DNA of 40,529 nt from Anaeromicrobium sp. GTDB lineage: Bacteria; Bacillota; Clostridia; Peptostreptococcales; Thermotaleaceae. A program made the translations under genes and the position numbers. Shown in pieces: positions 25,416 to 33,345 of this stretch. The DNA lies in contig NZ_JAOART010000044.1 in NCBI RefSeq assembly GCF_025210435.1, positions 1 to 40,529 on the forward strand, written 5' to 3'. Under the pieces are notes generated by a model that saw only the letters and a program-made list of their open reading frames with translations, was not told the DNA's origin and searched no databases. Within the stretch, counting starts at the first letter, position 1, and every line of letters begins with the position of its first letter.

Positions 25416-25649
25416 ATGAAGTCTACTGGTATAGTAAGAAAAGTTGATGAACTTGGTAGAGTAGTTATTCCTATAGAGTTAAGACGTACATTAGGAATAA
25501 AAGAAAAGGATACTTTAGAAATTTATGTTGATCGAGATAACATCATCTTAAAAAAATATGAACCTTCATGTGTATTCTGTGGAGAATCAGAAGGCATAAA
25601 GAAGTTCAAAGGAAAAAACATTTGTTCTACATGTGTTGGAGAAATCTAG
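25416..25649 (+). CDS. abrB: AbrB-family transition-state regulator with C-terminal zinc knuckle
   Basis: 77 aa. The swapped-hairpin AbrB fold is clear (MKSTGIVRKVDELGRVVIPI, ELRRTLGIKEKDTLEIYVD). The C-terminus has CVFC and CSTC pairs, a zinc-knuckle extension common in clostridial AbrB. In Bacillus, AbrB represses stationary-phase and sporulation genes. The ATG at 25416 follows AAGGAGGAG, so the frame upstream to 25362 is not used. The neighbour trmN6 (yabB) keeps the ancestral order, but metG-tatD are displaced 13 kb away. Confidence 0.9.
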   Translation: MKSTGIVRKVDELGRVVIPIELRRTLGIKEKDTLEIYVDRDNIILKKYEPSCVFCGESEGIKKFKGKNICSTCVGEI

Positions 25650-25650
25650 A

Positions 25651-25676
25651 AAAATCCCTTAAAAGGGATTTTTTTC
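25651..25676. terminator. Convergent terminator abrB/trmN6
   Basis: AAATCCCTT pairs with AAGGGATTT around two bases, followed by a T run. It overlaps the last codons of trmN6. Confidence 0.8.
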
Positions 25677-26417
25677 TTTATCTCTTCCATATATATGATG
25701 TATCTCTTCCGTATACTGACCATCTTCCGTATATACATATAATGGGTCCATAAATTTTAATTCTGGCCTTCCATACTTCGCACACTCTATTAAAAATATA
25801 TTTGGTTTCTTATTTTTATTTGGATGTATAAACCTTATTTTTTTAGGTTCCAATTTATACTTCCTACATAAATGAATAATATCTACCAATCTATGGGGTC
25901 TATGAATCATATAAAAACTACCCCTATCCTTAAGCATCTTAAAAGCCGTATAAATAACATCTTCTAAATTACACTTAACCTCATGTCTAGATATGGCCTT
26001 CATACTCTCTGGATTTAATAAACCTCCACCAGAATTCATATATGGAGGATTGGATACTACCACATCAAAAGTATAATTTTCTACTTTTGAAGGTATATCC
26101 TTTAAATCTTCATTAAGGATTTTTACCCTTTCTTCTAAATTATTTAATTTAACGCTACGATTTGCCATATTGGCCACTTCCTCTTGAATCTCGACTCCCA
26201 GGATCTCTTTAGCCTCAGTCTTCCCAGCTAATAATATGGGGATAATTCCCGTTCCCGTTCCTAGGTCCATGACCTTAGAATTTCGCTTTACCTGAGCAAA
26301 ATTACTAAGCAACACCGCATCTATTCCAAAACAAAATCCCTTTGGATTCTGAATTAATCTAAGTCCCTTACATTGTAAATCATCTACCCTCTCATGGGAT
26401 AAAACTAAATTATTCAT
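25659..26417 (-). CDS. trmN6: tRNA1(Val) (adenine-N6)-methyltransferase-like protein (YabB)
   Basis: 252 aa. SAM-binding motif I is VMDLGTGTGIIPILLAGKT, and the catalytic NPPY motif is in VVVSNPPYMNSGGG, which marks N6-adenine methyltransferases. The N-terminal QGLRLIQNPKGFCFGIDA-like block (CKGLRLIQNP, FGIDAVLLSNF) is the family hallmark. The gene belongs to the tmk-darA-holB-ricT-yabB neighbourhood conserved in Firmicutes. The target tRNA position is assumed from family. Confidence 0.88.
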   Translation of the reverse strand: MNNLVLSHERVDDLQCKGLRLIQNPKGFCFGIDAVLLSNFAQVKRNSKVMDLGTGTGIIPILLAGKTEAKEILGVEIQEEVANMANRSVKLNNLEERVKILNEDLKDIPSKVENYTFDVVVSNPPYMNSGGGLLNPESMKAISRHEVKCNLEDVIYTAFKMLKDRGSFYMIHRPHRLVDIIHLCRKYKLEPKKIRFIHPNKNKKPNIFLIECAKYGRPELKFMDPLYVYTEDGQYTEEIHHIYGRDKEKNPF

Positions 26418-26444
26418 CCTTATCTCTCCTACTGCTTAATATGT

Positions 26445-26565
26445 ATATGGATTTCGTAACACTAAGTTTTCTTTATACAGCAACTTGCCTACAAGAGAAA
26501 ATTTTTCAATATATTTTCCTGAAGTAGGCTCACACAAAGCCAATTCTCACATAATAAACCCATAC
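26445..26565 (+). repeat. Intergenic repeat, copy D (core deleted)
   Basis: Keeps the left end (ATGGATTTCGTAACACTAAG, AACTTGCCTACAAGAGAAAA) and the right arm (TTCAATATATTTTCCTGAAG, TAGGCTCACACAAAGC), but lacks the whole central core of about 115 bases. The junction falls in the long stem. Confidence 0.8.
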
Positions 26566-26591
26566 ACTCCCCTAATTATACTAAAAAAACA

Positions 26592-26613
26592 AAAAAGCCC
26601 ACAAGGGCTTTTT
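26592..26613 (-). terminator. Terminator of the ferredoxin gene
   Basis: AAAAAGCCC (26592-26600) pairs with GGGCTTTTT (26605-26613), with an A/T run on both sides. Confidence 0.85.
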
Positions 26614-26628
26614 ATATAATTTTCATTT

Positions 26629-27065
<437 letters not shown>

Positions 27066-27102
27066 CTATTATGGTATATTATTTTAGGCTTTATACATAC
27101 TA

Positions 27103-28026
27103 CTACTTATTTTCTTCTTTCTTTATTTTTTTACTCTTATTCTTAGATTCCTTATTATGTTTAATTCCTTCTTGTCCATCTTTACTCGGGCACTTGCAAC
27201 TAGAACAATTTTTCTTAATCTCCTGTTTGTTGTAAACATATATATCTTCACTTAATTTGTTTTTTTCTTTATCTTCCACAAGTCTTACTTTAACAGATTC
27301 TAGCAATACATTATTATCTACTACGATTCCCTCTCCATCTGGAGTATCTATTCTTTCTCCCACATTAGGTAAGTTTTTCTTCATACATTCATACATATCA
27401 TGCTCATATTTTAAGCAACACATAAGTCTTCCACATATACCTGATATTTTAGTAGGGTTTAAAGAAAGGCTCTGTTCCTTAGCCATTTTTATAGAAACAG
27501 GCTCAAAATCTCCAAGCCAAGTGGCACAACATAAAGTTCTTCCACATGGACCTAATCCATTTATCATCTTTGCCTCGTCCCTAACTCCTATTTGCCTTAA
27601 TTCTATCCTAGTCTTAAATACGGAAGCCAAATCCTTTACCAGTTCTCTAAAATCGATTCTTCCATCTGCCGTGAAGTAAAATATTATCTTGTTATTATCA
27701 AAGGTATATTCCACGTCAATTAATTTCATATTTAAATCATGTTTGTCTATTTTTTCTAAACAACACTCAAATGCAAATTTTTGCTTTTCCTTATTTTCTC
27801 TATCTATAGTCTCATCTTCGTCTGTGGCAATTCTTATTACACATTTTAAAGGAGCTACTATTTCATCTTCTGATATTTCCTTTATTCCAACTACTACTTC
27901 TCCAAACTCTACTCCTCTAGCCGTTTCTACTATAACGTTTTGTCCCTTTTCTACTAATATGTCTGTAGGGTCAAAATAGTATATTTTTCCGGCCTTTTTA
28001 AATCTTATACCTACAACCTTTACCAT
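27103..28026 (-). CDS. ricT: PSP1-domain protein RicT (YaaT)
   Basis: 307 aa from the ATG at 28024-28026. AGGAGG lies seven bases upstream, and the start overlaps the holB stop (TAATG), so the seven extra upstream codons are not used. The PSP1 domain has GVEFGEVVVG, GLGPCGRTLCCATWLGDFEP and the cysteine-rich ISGICGRLMCCLKYE, ligands for the Fe-S centres of the RicAFT complex in Bacillus. There the complex promotes RNase Y mRNA processing and sporulation. The C-terminus is lysine-rich with CSSCKCPS. Confidence 0.93.
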   Translation of the reverse strand: MVKVVGIRFKKAGKIYYFDPTDILVEKGQNVIVETARGVEFGEVVVGIKEISEDEIVAPLKCVIRIATDEDETIDRENKEKQKFAFECCLEKIDKHDLNMKLIDVEYTFDNNKIIFYFTADGRIDFRELVKDLASVFKTRIELRQIGVRDEAKMINGLGPCGRTLCCATWLGDFEPVSIKMAKEQSLSLNPTKISGICGRLMCCLKYEHDMYECMKKNLPNVGERIDTPDGEGIVVDNNVLLESVKVRLVEDKEKNKLSEDIYVYNKQEIKKNCSSCKCPSKDGQEGIKHNKESKNKSKKIKKEENK

Positions 28027-29009
28027 TATTGTACCTCCTGTATACATAACAACATATTCTCTATTGTTAATTGATAATTCACATGTGCCCTTAAATCCTT
28101 TTTCGATTCCTCAATTTTTTCTATTATTTCTACCAAACTACTACTCTCTAGTTTATACCTATGCTCTTGTAATTGAGAAACCTTATCTATGTTAATTAAA
28201 AAATCATTACAATCCGTTTCTTTAATTAATATTAAGTCTCTAAACCAGTATAACATCATATCTAGTATTTCCTCTACACTATCCTTATACTTACTAAAAA
28301 AATCAATTCCATCGAAAAATTTTAAAGGGTCCTTACATATTAATTTTTCCAATATATCTATAGTTTCTTCTCTTTTTATGTTAAAATCTTCAGATTCTTT
28401 TAATTCTATGGCTCTACCCACTATACCATTTGATAGTTTAGCATATATTTTAGCTTCATTTCCATGAATATCATATTTTTTTGATATGAACTTTTCAATT
28501 AAATTACTGTGTATCCTATTTAATTTTAAAAGTTGAATTCTAGATAATATGGTAGGTAAAAATCTATTAGAATTAGTACTCAACATTATTATAACTGCAT
28601 AGGCAGGAGGTTCCTCTAATGTCTTTAAAAGTCTGTTTTGTGCACTACCTGTCATGGAATCTGCATCATTTATTATGAATATTTTCTTTTCACTTTCATA
28701 GGGTTTTCTTATGATTTCCTGTTGAAGACTTTCAATCTGATGATTTTTTATACTTTTTCCATCTGGATAAATATATATTAAATCTGGATGATTATCACTT
28801 TCTATTTTTAAGCATGAGGAACATACATTGCAACAATCACCAGAAAAACTACTACACAATATTCCCTTGGCAAAGGCTTTTCCTATACTTTTTTTTCCAC
28901 TTCCAATTGGTCCATCAATAATATATCCATGGGCAACCTTATCTTTTTTAATAGTTTCTTTTAACTTATCTATTGTTCTTTCATGGCCTAAAATATTCTT
29001 AAAATCCAT
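28026..29009 (-). CDS. holB: DNA polymerase III delta' subunit
   Basis: 327-aa AAA+ clamp-loader subunit. P-loop IDGPIGSGKKSIGKAF, zinc-binding cysteines CCNVCSSC, DADSMTGSAQNRLLKTLEEP and TILSRIQLL (SRC-like region) are visible. It opens and loads the sliding clamp with DnaX and HolA. Tight spacing to darA upstream and overlap with ricT downstream show a single operon from tmk to ricT. Confidence 0.95.
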   Translation of the reverse strand: MDFKNILGHERTIDKLKETIKKDKVAHGYIIDGPIGSGKKSIGKAFAKGILCSSFSGDCCNVCSSCLKIESDNHPDLIYIYPDGKSIKNHQIESLQQEIIRKPYESEKKIFIINDADSMTGSAQNRLLKTLEEPPAYAVIIMLSTNSNRFLPTILSRIQLLKLNRIHSNLIEKFISKKYDIHGNEAKIYAKLSNGIVGRAIELKESEDFNIKREETIDILEKLICKDPLKFFDGIDFFSKYKDSVEEILDMMLYWFRDLILIKETDCNDFLINIDKVSQLQEHRYKLESSSLVEIIEKIEESKKDLRAHVNYQLTIENMLLCIQEVQ

Positions 29010-29022
29010 TTATGCCTCCCAT

Positions 29023-29352
29023 TTAGGCTTTTTCAAAGCGATCTACATCAAGGACAAATATAGTAGCCCCTCCCACCTTAACTTCCACAGGATAGGTTGC
29101 TAAAAGTCCTGCATTCCCCATTATTGGTGTAGGTGCTGTAGCTATTTCTTTCCTTGATTTACACATATCTTTTATTATATCTATTACCTTATCAACCTTT
29201 TCCTTTTCTACTCCCACAAGTATAGTAGTATTTCCTGCCCTTAAAAATCCCCCTGTAGAAGCTAATTTAGTAACTCCATATCCATTTTCAGTTAATTTTT
29301 CAACTACCCCTTGAGCATCCTCATCATGCACTATAGCAACTATTAGTTTCAT
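29023..29352 (-). CDS. darA: PII-like c-di-AMP receptor DarA (YaaQ)
   Basis: 109 aa, the usual length. MKLIVAIVHDEDAQGVVEKL, the G-G-F-L-R-A-G-N-T loop and ATAPTPIMGN are characteristic of the DarA/PstA family, which binds c-di-AMP in a trimer. Conserved between tmk and holB in Firmicutes. The downstream target in this organism is unknown. Confidence 0.95.
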   Translation of the reverse strand: MKLIVAIVHDEDAQGVVEKLTENGYGVTKLASTGGFLRAGNTTILVGVEKEKVDKVIDIIKDMCKSRKEIATAPTPIMGNAGLLATYPVEVKVGGATIFVLDVDRFEKA

Positions 29353-29373
29353 AGCATAACCCCCTTAAATAGT

Positions 29374-29991
29374 TTACAATATATTATCTATTCGTCTCTT
29401 AATATCCTCATGGATTTCTTCTATGGTTCTTTCTGCATCTATTTCTTGTATCCTATTTACATGTTTATCCCTTAATTCTTCATACCCTTTATAAACTCTT
29501 TTATGAAAATCTATTTTCTCATTTTCTAGTCTATCCTTTTCTCCTTGCTTAGACTTTCTCCTAATCCCTTCCTCTGGACATATTTTAAACAGAAAAGTCA
29601 CATGTGGCATACAATCATCTACGGCAAATTTATTTATGGCTTCCACCGTATCTATACCTAAGTTTCTACCTATTCCCTGGTACACCACACTAGAATCCAC
29701 AAATCTATCACAAATTACTATTTTACCATCATCTATAGATGCCTTTATTACTTCACTTACATGTTGTGCCCTAGATGCAGCATATAAAAGGGCTTCTGTC
29801 ATATAATTCATATTTCCATTGTTTACATCTAATATTACCTTTCTTATCTGCTCACTTATGGATGTGCCTCCAGGCTCTCTAGTAAGAACTACATCATAGC
29901 CTTTATTTTTAAGATATTCTTCTAACATTTTTATCTGAGTTGTTTTCCCTGCTCCGTCTGGTCCTTCAAAACTAATGAATAATCCTTTCAT
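29374..29991 (-). CDS. tmk: Thymidylate kinase
   Basis: 205 aa. P-loop FEGPDGAGKTTQIKML, TREPGGT, the DRFVDSSVVYQG substrate motif and a basic LID region (RRKSKQGEKDRLE) are present. It phosphorylates dTMP to dTDP. First gene of the tmk-darA-holB-ricT operon. Confidence 0.97.
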   Translation of the reverse strand: MKGLFISFEGPDGAGKTTQIKMLEEYLKNKGYDVVLTREPGGTSISEQIRKVILDVNNGNMNYMTEALLYAASRAQHVSEVIKASIDDGKIVICDRFVDSSVVYQGIGRNLGIDTVEAINKFAVDDCMPHVTFLFKICPEEGIRRKSKQGEKDRLENEKIDFHKRVYKGYEELRDKHVNRIQEIDAERTIEEIHEDIKRRIDNIL

Positions 29992-30079
29992 ACTATACCT
30001 CTTCCTAATTTAAATATATACTATTATTTTAACATAAATAAAAAAATATTATAGACATAGGTTATGCCATAATATAAAA

Positions 30080-30103
30080 GAGTAGCATAAAACAATGCCA
30101 CCC
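30080..30103 (-). terminator. Terminator of the SLH-protein gene
   Basis: A 9-base stem (30080-30088 with 30095-30103, two G-U pairs on the minus strand) followed by a short T run, just after the SLH gene stop. Confidence 0.55.
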
Positions 30104-30113
30104 TTTCACACTC

Positions 30114-31931
30114 TTATCTTATTAATTCATATATTAATGTAGCCACTTGACCTCTCTTTGCCTTTTCTTTGTATTTTAAAGGATCAAGAATATTATTTGT
30201 TAATCCAATTTTTTCACCCTTAGCTAAGGCCACTTTAGCCCAACTACTTACATCTTCTTTATTTTTTATATCTTCTAGACCTATTTTTATTTGTCCATAT
30301 TTTTTCTCGTATGCATTTACAACTATTTGAATTAACTCTTGTCCTGATATTTCTCTTTCTGGATTAAACTGTCCATTAAATCCATTTATCAGATTATTTC
30401 TCTGACATACATAAACAAACTTACCATACCAACTTTCAGTCTCCACATCATCAAATACTTTATTATTTTCATAAGTACTCAAATCTATATCTAACCCCTT
30501 TACTAATATGGTGGCCACTTGAGCCCTTGTTACATGGTCTTCTGGTTTAAATTTCCCATCATCGAAACCTGAAATGATATTTTGTTTTGCTAACCGTTCT
30601 ATGTAACCCCTTGCCCAATGACTACTTATATCTGCAAAAATATTTTTAGATTTATTTCCTACTACTATGCTCTCCGTACCCTTTCTTTTCGTTGAATTAT
30701 TATTTTTTCTTATGTTAGATTCTCTTTTATCTTTTTCTATTTTTTCCATAAATTCACTTTCTTTTCTAGCTGCTTCCTTTATTTCCGCTATTATATCTTC
30801 TGTACTCTTATTTTTTGTTGAATTATTATTTTTTTTACTACTAGATTCTTTTTTATTTTTATCTTTTTCTATTTCTTCCATGAATTCACTTTCTTTTTTA
30901 GCTGCTTCTTTTATTTCCTTTATTATGTCTTCTGTGCTCTTATTTTTTGTTGAACTATTATTTTTTTTATTACTATATTCTTTTTTATTACTAGATTCTT
31001 TTTTATTTTTATCTTTTATTGAATTACTATTTCTTTCACTCTTAGATTCTTCCTTAATTTTCTCCTTTACTTCTGCCTTATATTTCCCTACTCTATCTTC
31101 CTCTACTTGGTTACCATCTATATATAATTTTGCCATTACATCTTGGCTCTTAGCCCCTTCTTTAGCTTCTATAGAAATTTTTTCAAAGCTAATAAATACA
31201 TCATTTCTTTCATATATAGCTTGAGAAAAATCTAGATTTATAACTAATCTATTATCTGATATTTTAGTATCACTTTTCACATTAGATATATGTGTATATT
31301 CTATTTTTCCATCATCCATAAATTCAAATTCATTACTAAGTTCAAAGGTTATTTGAACTTTTCCCTTTGGTAAACTTCCAAAAGATTCTGTGTATAAAAC
31401 TCCTGATATATTATGTTTTTTATGACCTTGAAACTCTCCAGATCCACCTACACTACCTTCTATTTCTCCATTATGTACAGATGCAACACAAGCATCTTCA
31501 TAGATCTTTCCTTTCTTTTCACTGGTTACTTTTAAAAATATGTTTCCTTCCCTTTGTCCTTTGCATAATATTGGGATTTTTAACTTACTATTTCCTTTTA
31601 GCCCTGATACAGAACACACTACAGTGTTCTTACTTTTTTTTATTATTTTTAGTTCATCATTATATCTAGTAAATTCCTTTTCAAAAGTACTTTCATTTAC
31701 CTCATTATCATTTAACCACTCTCCATTTTTCAATGTTAAAGTTAACTTATCATCTGACTCCACATCTGTATTACATTCCATCTCTAATACAGATGCCAAC
31801 TCCTTAGTAAGTATACTGCCTTCTGTCATCATAGGTATCCATCCATCTATTCCTACATATCCATAAGTTGTGTAAGTTGTACTTATTAAAAGAGAAATGA
31901 TTAATAATAAAATTTTAATTTTTTTCTTCAT
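30114..31931 (-). CDS. Secreted S-layer-homology (SLH) domain protein with internal repeats
   Basis: 605 aa from the ATG at 31929-31931, which has AGGGGGGA upstream; an earlier ATG adds six residues without a good ribosome-binding site. Signal peptide MKKKIKILLLIISLLISTTY, then a beta-rich domain (about 30-285) and a highly charged low-complexity stalk (about 290-430). The stalk holds two to three units of the type STEDIIKEIKEAAKKESEFM plus EKDKNKKESS. Three SLH domains (about 435-605, FADISSHWARGYIERLAKQN, ISGFDDGKFKPEDHVTRAQV) anchor it to wall polymers. It lies between tmk and gin, which are adjacent in some relatives, so it may have been inserted here. Confidence 0.88.
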   Translation of the reverse strand: MKKKIKILLLIISLLISTTYTTYGYVGIDGWIPMMTEGSILTKELASVLEMECNTDVESDDKLTLTLKNGEWLNDNEVNESTFEKEFTRYNDELKIIKKSKNTVVCSVSGLKGNSKLKIPILCKGQREGNIFLKVTSEKKGKIYEDACVASVHNGEIEGSVGGSGEFQGHKKHNISGVLYTESFGSLPKGKVQITFELSNEFEFMDDGKIEYTHISNVKSDTKISDNRLVINLDFSQAIYERNDVFISFEKISIEAKEGAKSQDVMAKLYIDGNQVEEDRVGKYKAEVKEKIKEESKSERNSNSIKDKNKKESSNKKEYSNKKNNSSTKNKSTEDIIKEIKEAAKKESEFMEEIEKDKNKKESSSKKNNNSTKNKSTEDIIAEIKEAARKESEFMEKIEKDKRESNIRKNNNSTKRKGTESIVVGNKSKNIFADISSHWARGYIERLAKQNIISGFDDGKFKPEDHVTRAQVATILVKGLDIDLSTYENNKVFDDVETESWYGKFVYVCQRNNLINGFNGQFNPEREISGQELIQIVVNAYEKKYGQIKIGLEDIKNKEDVSSWAKVALAKGEKIGLTNNILDPLKYKEKAKRGQVATLIYELIR

Positions 31932-32030
31932 GGCTATCCCCCCTGCCATAACATCCTAACATAATCATCTGGAAATTTTTGTAATTATTTGTAATAGATA
32001 TAATTTTTATTTATTTTTTATAATGAAAAT

Positions 32031-32060
32031 AATGAGAGCTACTAATTAGTAGCTCTCATT
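32031..32060 (-). terminator. Terminator overlapping the gin stop
   Basis: A 30-base perfect palindrome (AATGAGAGCTACTAA and its complement) that contains the stop codon of gin at its centre, followed by T-rich DNA on the minus side. Confidence 0.75.
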
Positions 32061-32243
32061 ATATTTAACTAAGTACTTACTCCATATTTTCTTAATCATC
32101 ATGCTGTAGTATTCATATTCAATGTCGTCTATAGATAAGCCCGTAATTTTTCTTTCACATTCTCTGCATATACGTTCATCTAATAAATTTATGTATTCCT
32201 TAGGTTTTTCCATACACATAATACAATTACTCAAAAGCCTCAC
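32046..32243 (-). CDS. gin: Sigma-G inhibitor Gin (CsfB) homologue
   Basis: 65 aa. Two CxxC pairs (CIMC and CREC) form a zinc-binding head, and ISIDDIEYEYYSMMIKKIW-like C-terminal helix (SIDDIEYEYY) matches the Gin family, which keeps sigma-G inactive until engulfment is complete. In Bacillus csfB also lies near tmk. RBS GAGGTGAG precedes the ATG. Confidence 0.88.
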   Translation of the reverse strand: MRLLSNCIMCMEKPKEYINLLDERICRECERKITGLSIDDIEYEYYSMMIKKIWSKYLVKYNESY

Positions 32244-32346
32244 CTCTTTATTAATTATGGCCTTTATATAATATTCTATTCATTTACTGTATGTCTGTGT
32301 CATAAGAAATTTCAATATTATTGTACCTTTTTTAGAGGCTTAACCA

Positions 32347-32372
32347 AAAAGGTAGCCCTAGGGCTACCTTTT
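32347..32372 (-). terminator. Terminator of the membrane PH-like gene
   Basis: A perfect 13-bp palindrome (AAAAGGTAGCCCT and its complement) followed by a T run, overlapping the stop. Confidence 0.8.
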
Positions 32373-32868
32373 AATATGACATTACTGATTTTATAGCATT
32401 TAGAAGTTCTTTATTAGGTTCAAATATAAACCTATATGAATCTCCACCTCTAGTAAATTCACCCATATACCAGTTTTTTGTTTCCCTAGTAGAAGTAAAT
32501 TTATAAGTCTTTGCCTTTTTTTCTTTTACTCTTTCTATATCTATCTTATTGTATGCTTCAAATAATTCTAGTTCACTTAATTTTAAACTTAAAAAAGAAT
32601 GACTTGCTCTACCAAATACTCTTTCCATTATAAGTTCATCACCTATTATCTTATAATTATAATAGGAAATTCTCCTATATATAATATATAAACAGGCACA
32701 TACTGCTAACCCAAATGATAATAAAGCCCCTATTGTAGCTAGGATAGGACTTACTATTTTTAATAGTATTAACGAAATATCAAGTATAATAATAGTTCCT
32801 ACAATCATTAGACAAAGTTTCCAAAAGGATAACCTTTTTTGTTTAATAGTCTGCTTAATTATATACAT
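32371..32868 (-). CDS. Membrane protein of unknown function with PH-like soluble domain
   Basis: 165 aa. Two transmembrane segments (about 18-40 and 42-65: LCLMIVGTIIILDISLILL, GALLSFGLAVCACLYII) are followed by a soluble domain (75-165) with beta-strand pattern YYNYKIIGDELIMERVFG, then FLSLKLSELELFEAY and RFIFEPNKELL. This resembles bacterial PH-like domains attached to membranes, but I do not recognise a family. Start follows GGAGAG. Monocistronic. Confidence 0.6.
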   Translation of the reverse strand: MYIIKQTIKQKRLSFWKLCLMIVGTIIILDISLILLKIVSPILATIGALLSFGLAVCACLYIIYRRISYYNYKIIGDELIMERVFGRASHSFLSLKLSELELFEAYNKIDIERVKEKKAKTYKFTSTRETKNWYMGEFTRGGDSYRFIFEPNKELLNAIKSVMSY

Positions 32869-32985
32869 TTTAGACTCTCCTTATAATAAAATATATGTCT
32901 ATACAAATAGTATATAAATATAATAATATCATGTTATAAAATTTGTATCAAATAAAAGTATTTTCATATGGAATTAATAGTCATC

Positions 32986-33016
32986 AAAAAAGAAAGTATT
33001 TTATACTTTCTTTTTT
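32986..33016 (-). terminator. Terminator of the small membrane-protein gene
   Basis: A perfect 14-bp stem (32986-32999 with 33003-33016), loop TTT, long A/T tracts. Confidence 0.85.
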
Positions 33017-33039
33017 AATAACTCTACTATTTTATTATA

Positions 33040-33198
33040 TTATTTTGCTATCCTCATGTGCCCATAATCTTTTTTAATAGACTCTTTTTTGGGAGAAGGC
33101 TTTTTACCCATCTCTTCTATGGCATCTCTGATTAAATATATTTGTAAACATGCCATAGGTATACATAACATTATTGTTAAAATAATTTTTAAAATCAT
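33040..33198 (-). CDS. Small single-span membrane protein (52 aa)
   Basis: ATG at 33196-33198 with GAGGTTAG seven bases upstream, own terminator downstream. N-terminal hydrophobic helix MILKIILTIMLCIPMACLQI, then a charged lysine-rich tail (EEMGKKPSPKKESIKKDYGH). No family recognised. It lies downstream of metH, 147 bases away, and may be read through from it. Confidence 0.6.
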   Translation of the reverse strand: MILKIILTIMLCIPMACLQIYLIRDAIEEMGKKPSPKKESIKKDYGHMRIAK

Positions 33199-33345
33199 AA
33201 TCTAACCTCTTTTATAAAGACTTTATACCTTCTTATTCTATATGGTACACCTTTTTCCTTTGTCTATAAATGGACGTATATTACTATTTTTGTAGCAAAT
33301 TGCTGAATGTATAAAGTTTTTTATAAAAAAATTAGTTTCTCTCTA

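Noticed and set aside
30667-31224. Plus-strand 185-codon frame rich in Ser/Leu/Phe
   Set aside because: Shadow of the lysine/glutamate-rich SLH-protein stalk on the other strand; no ribosome-binding site.
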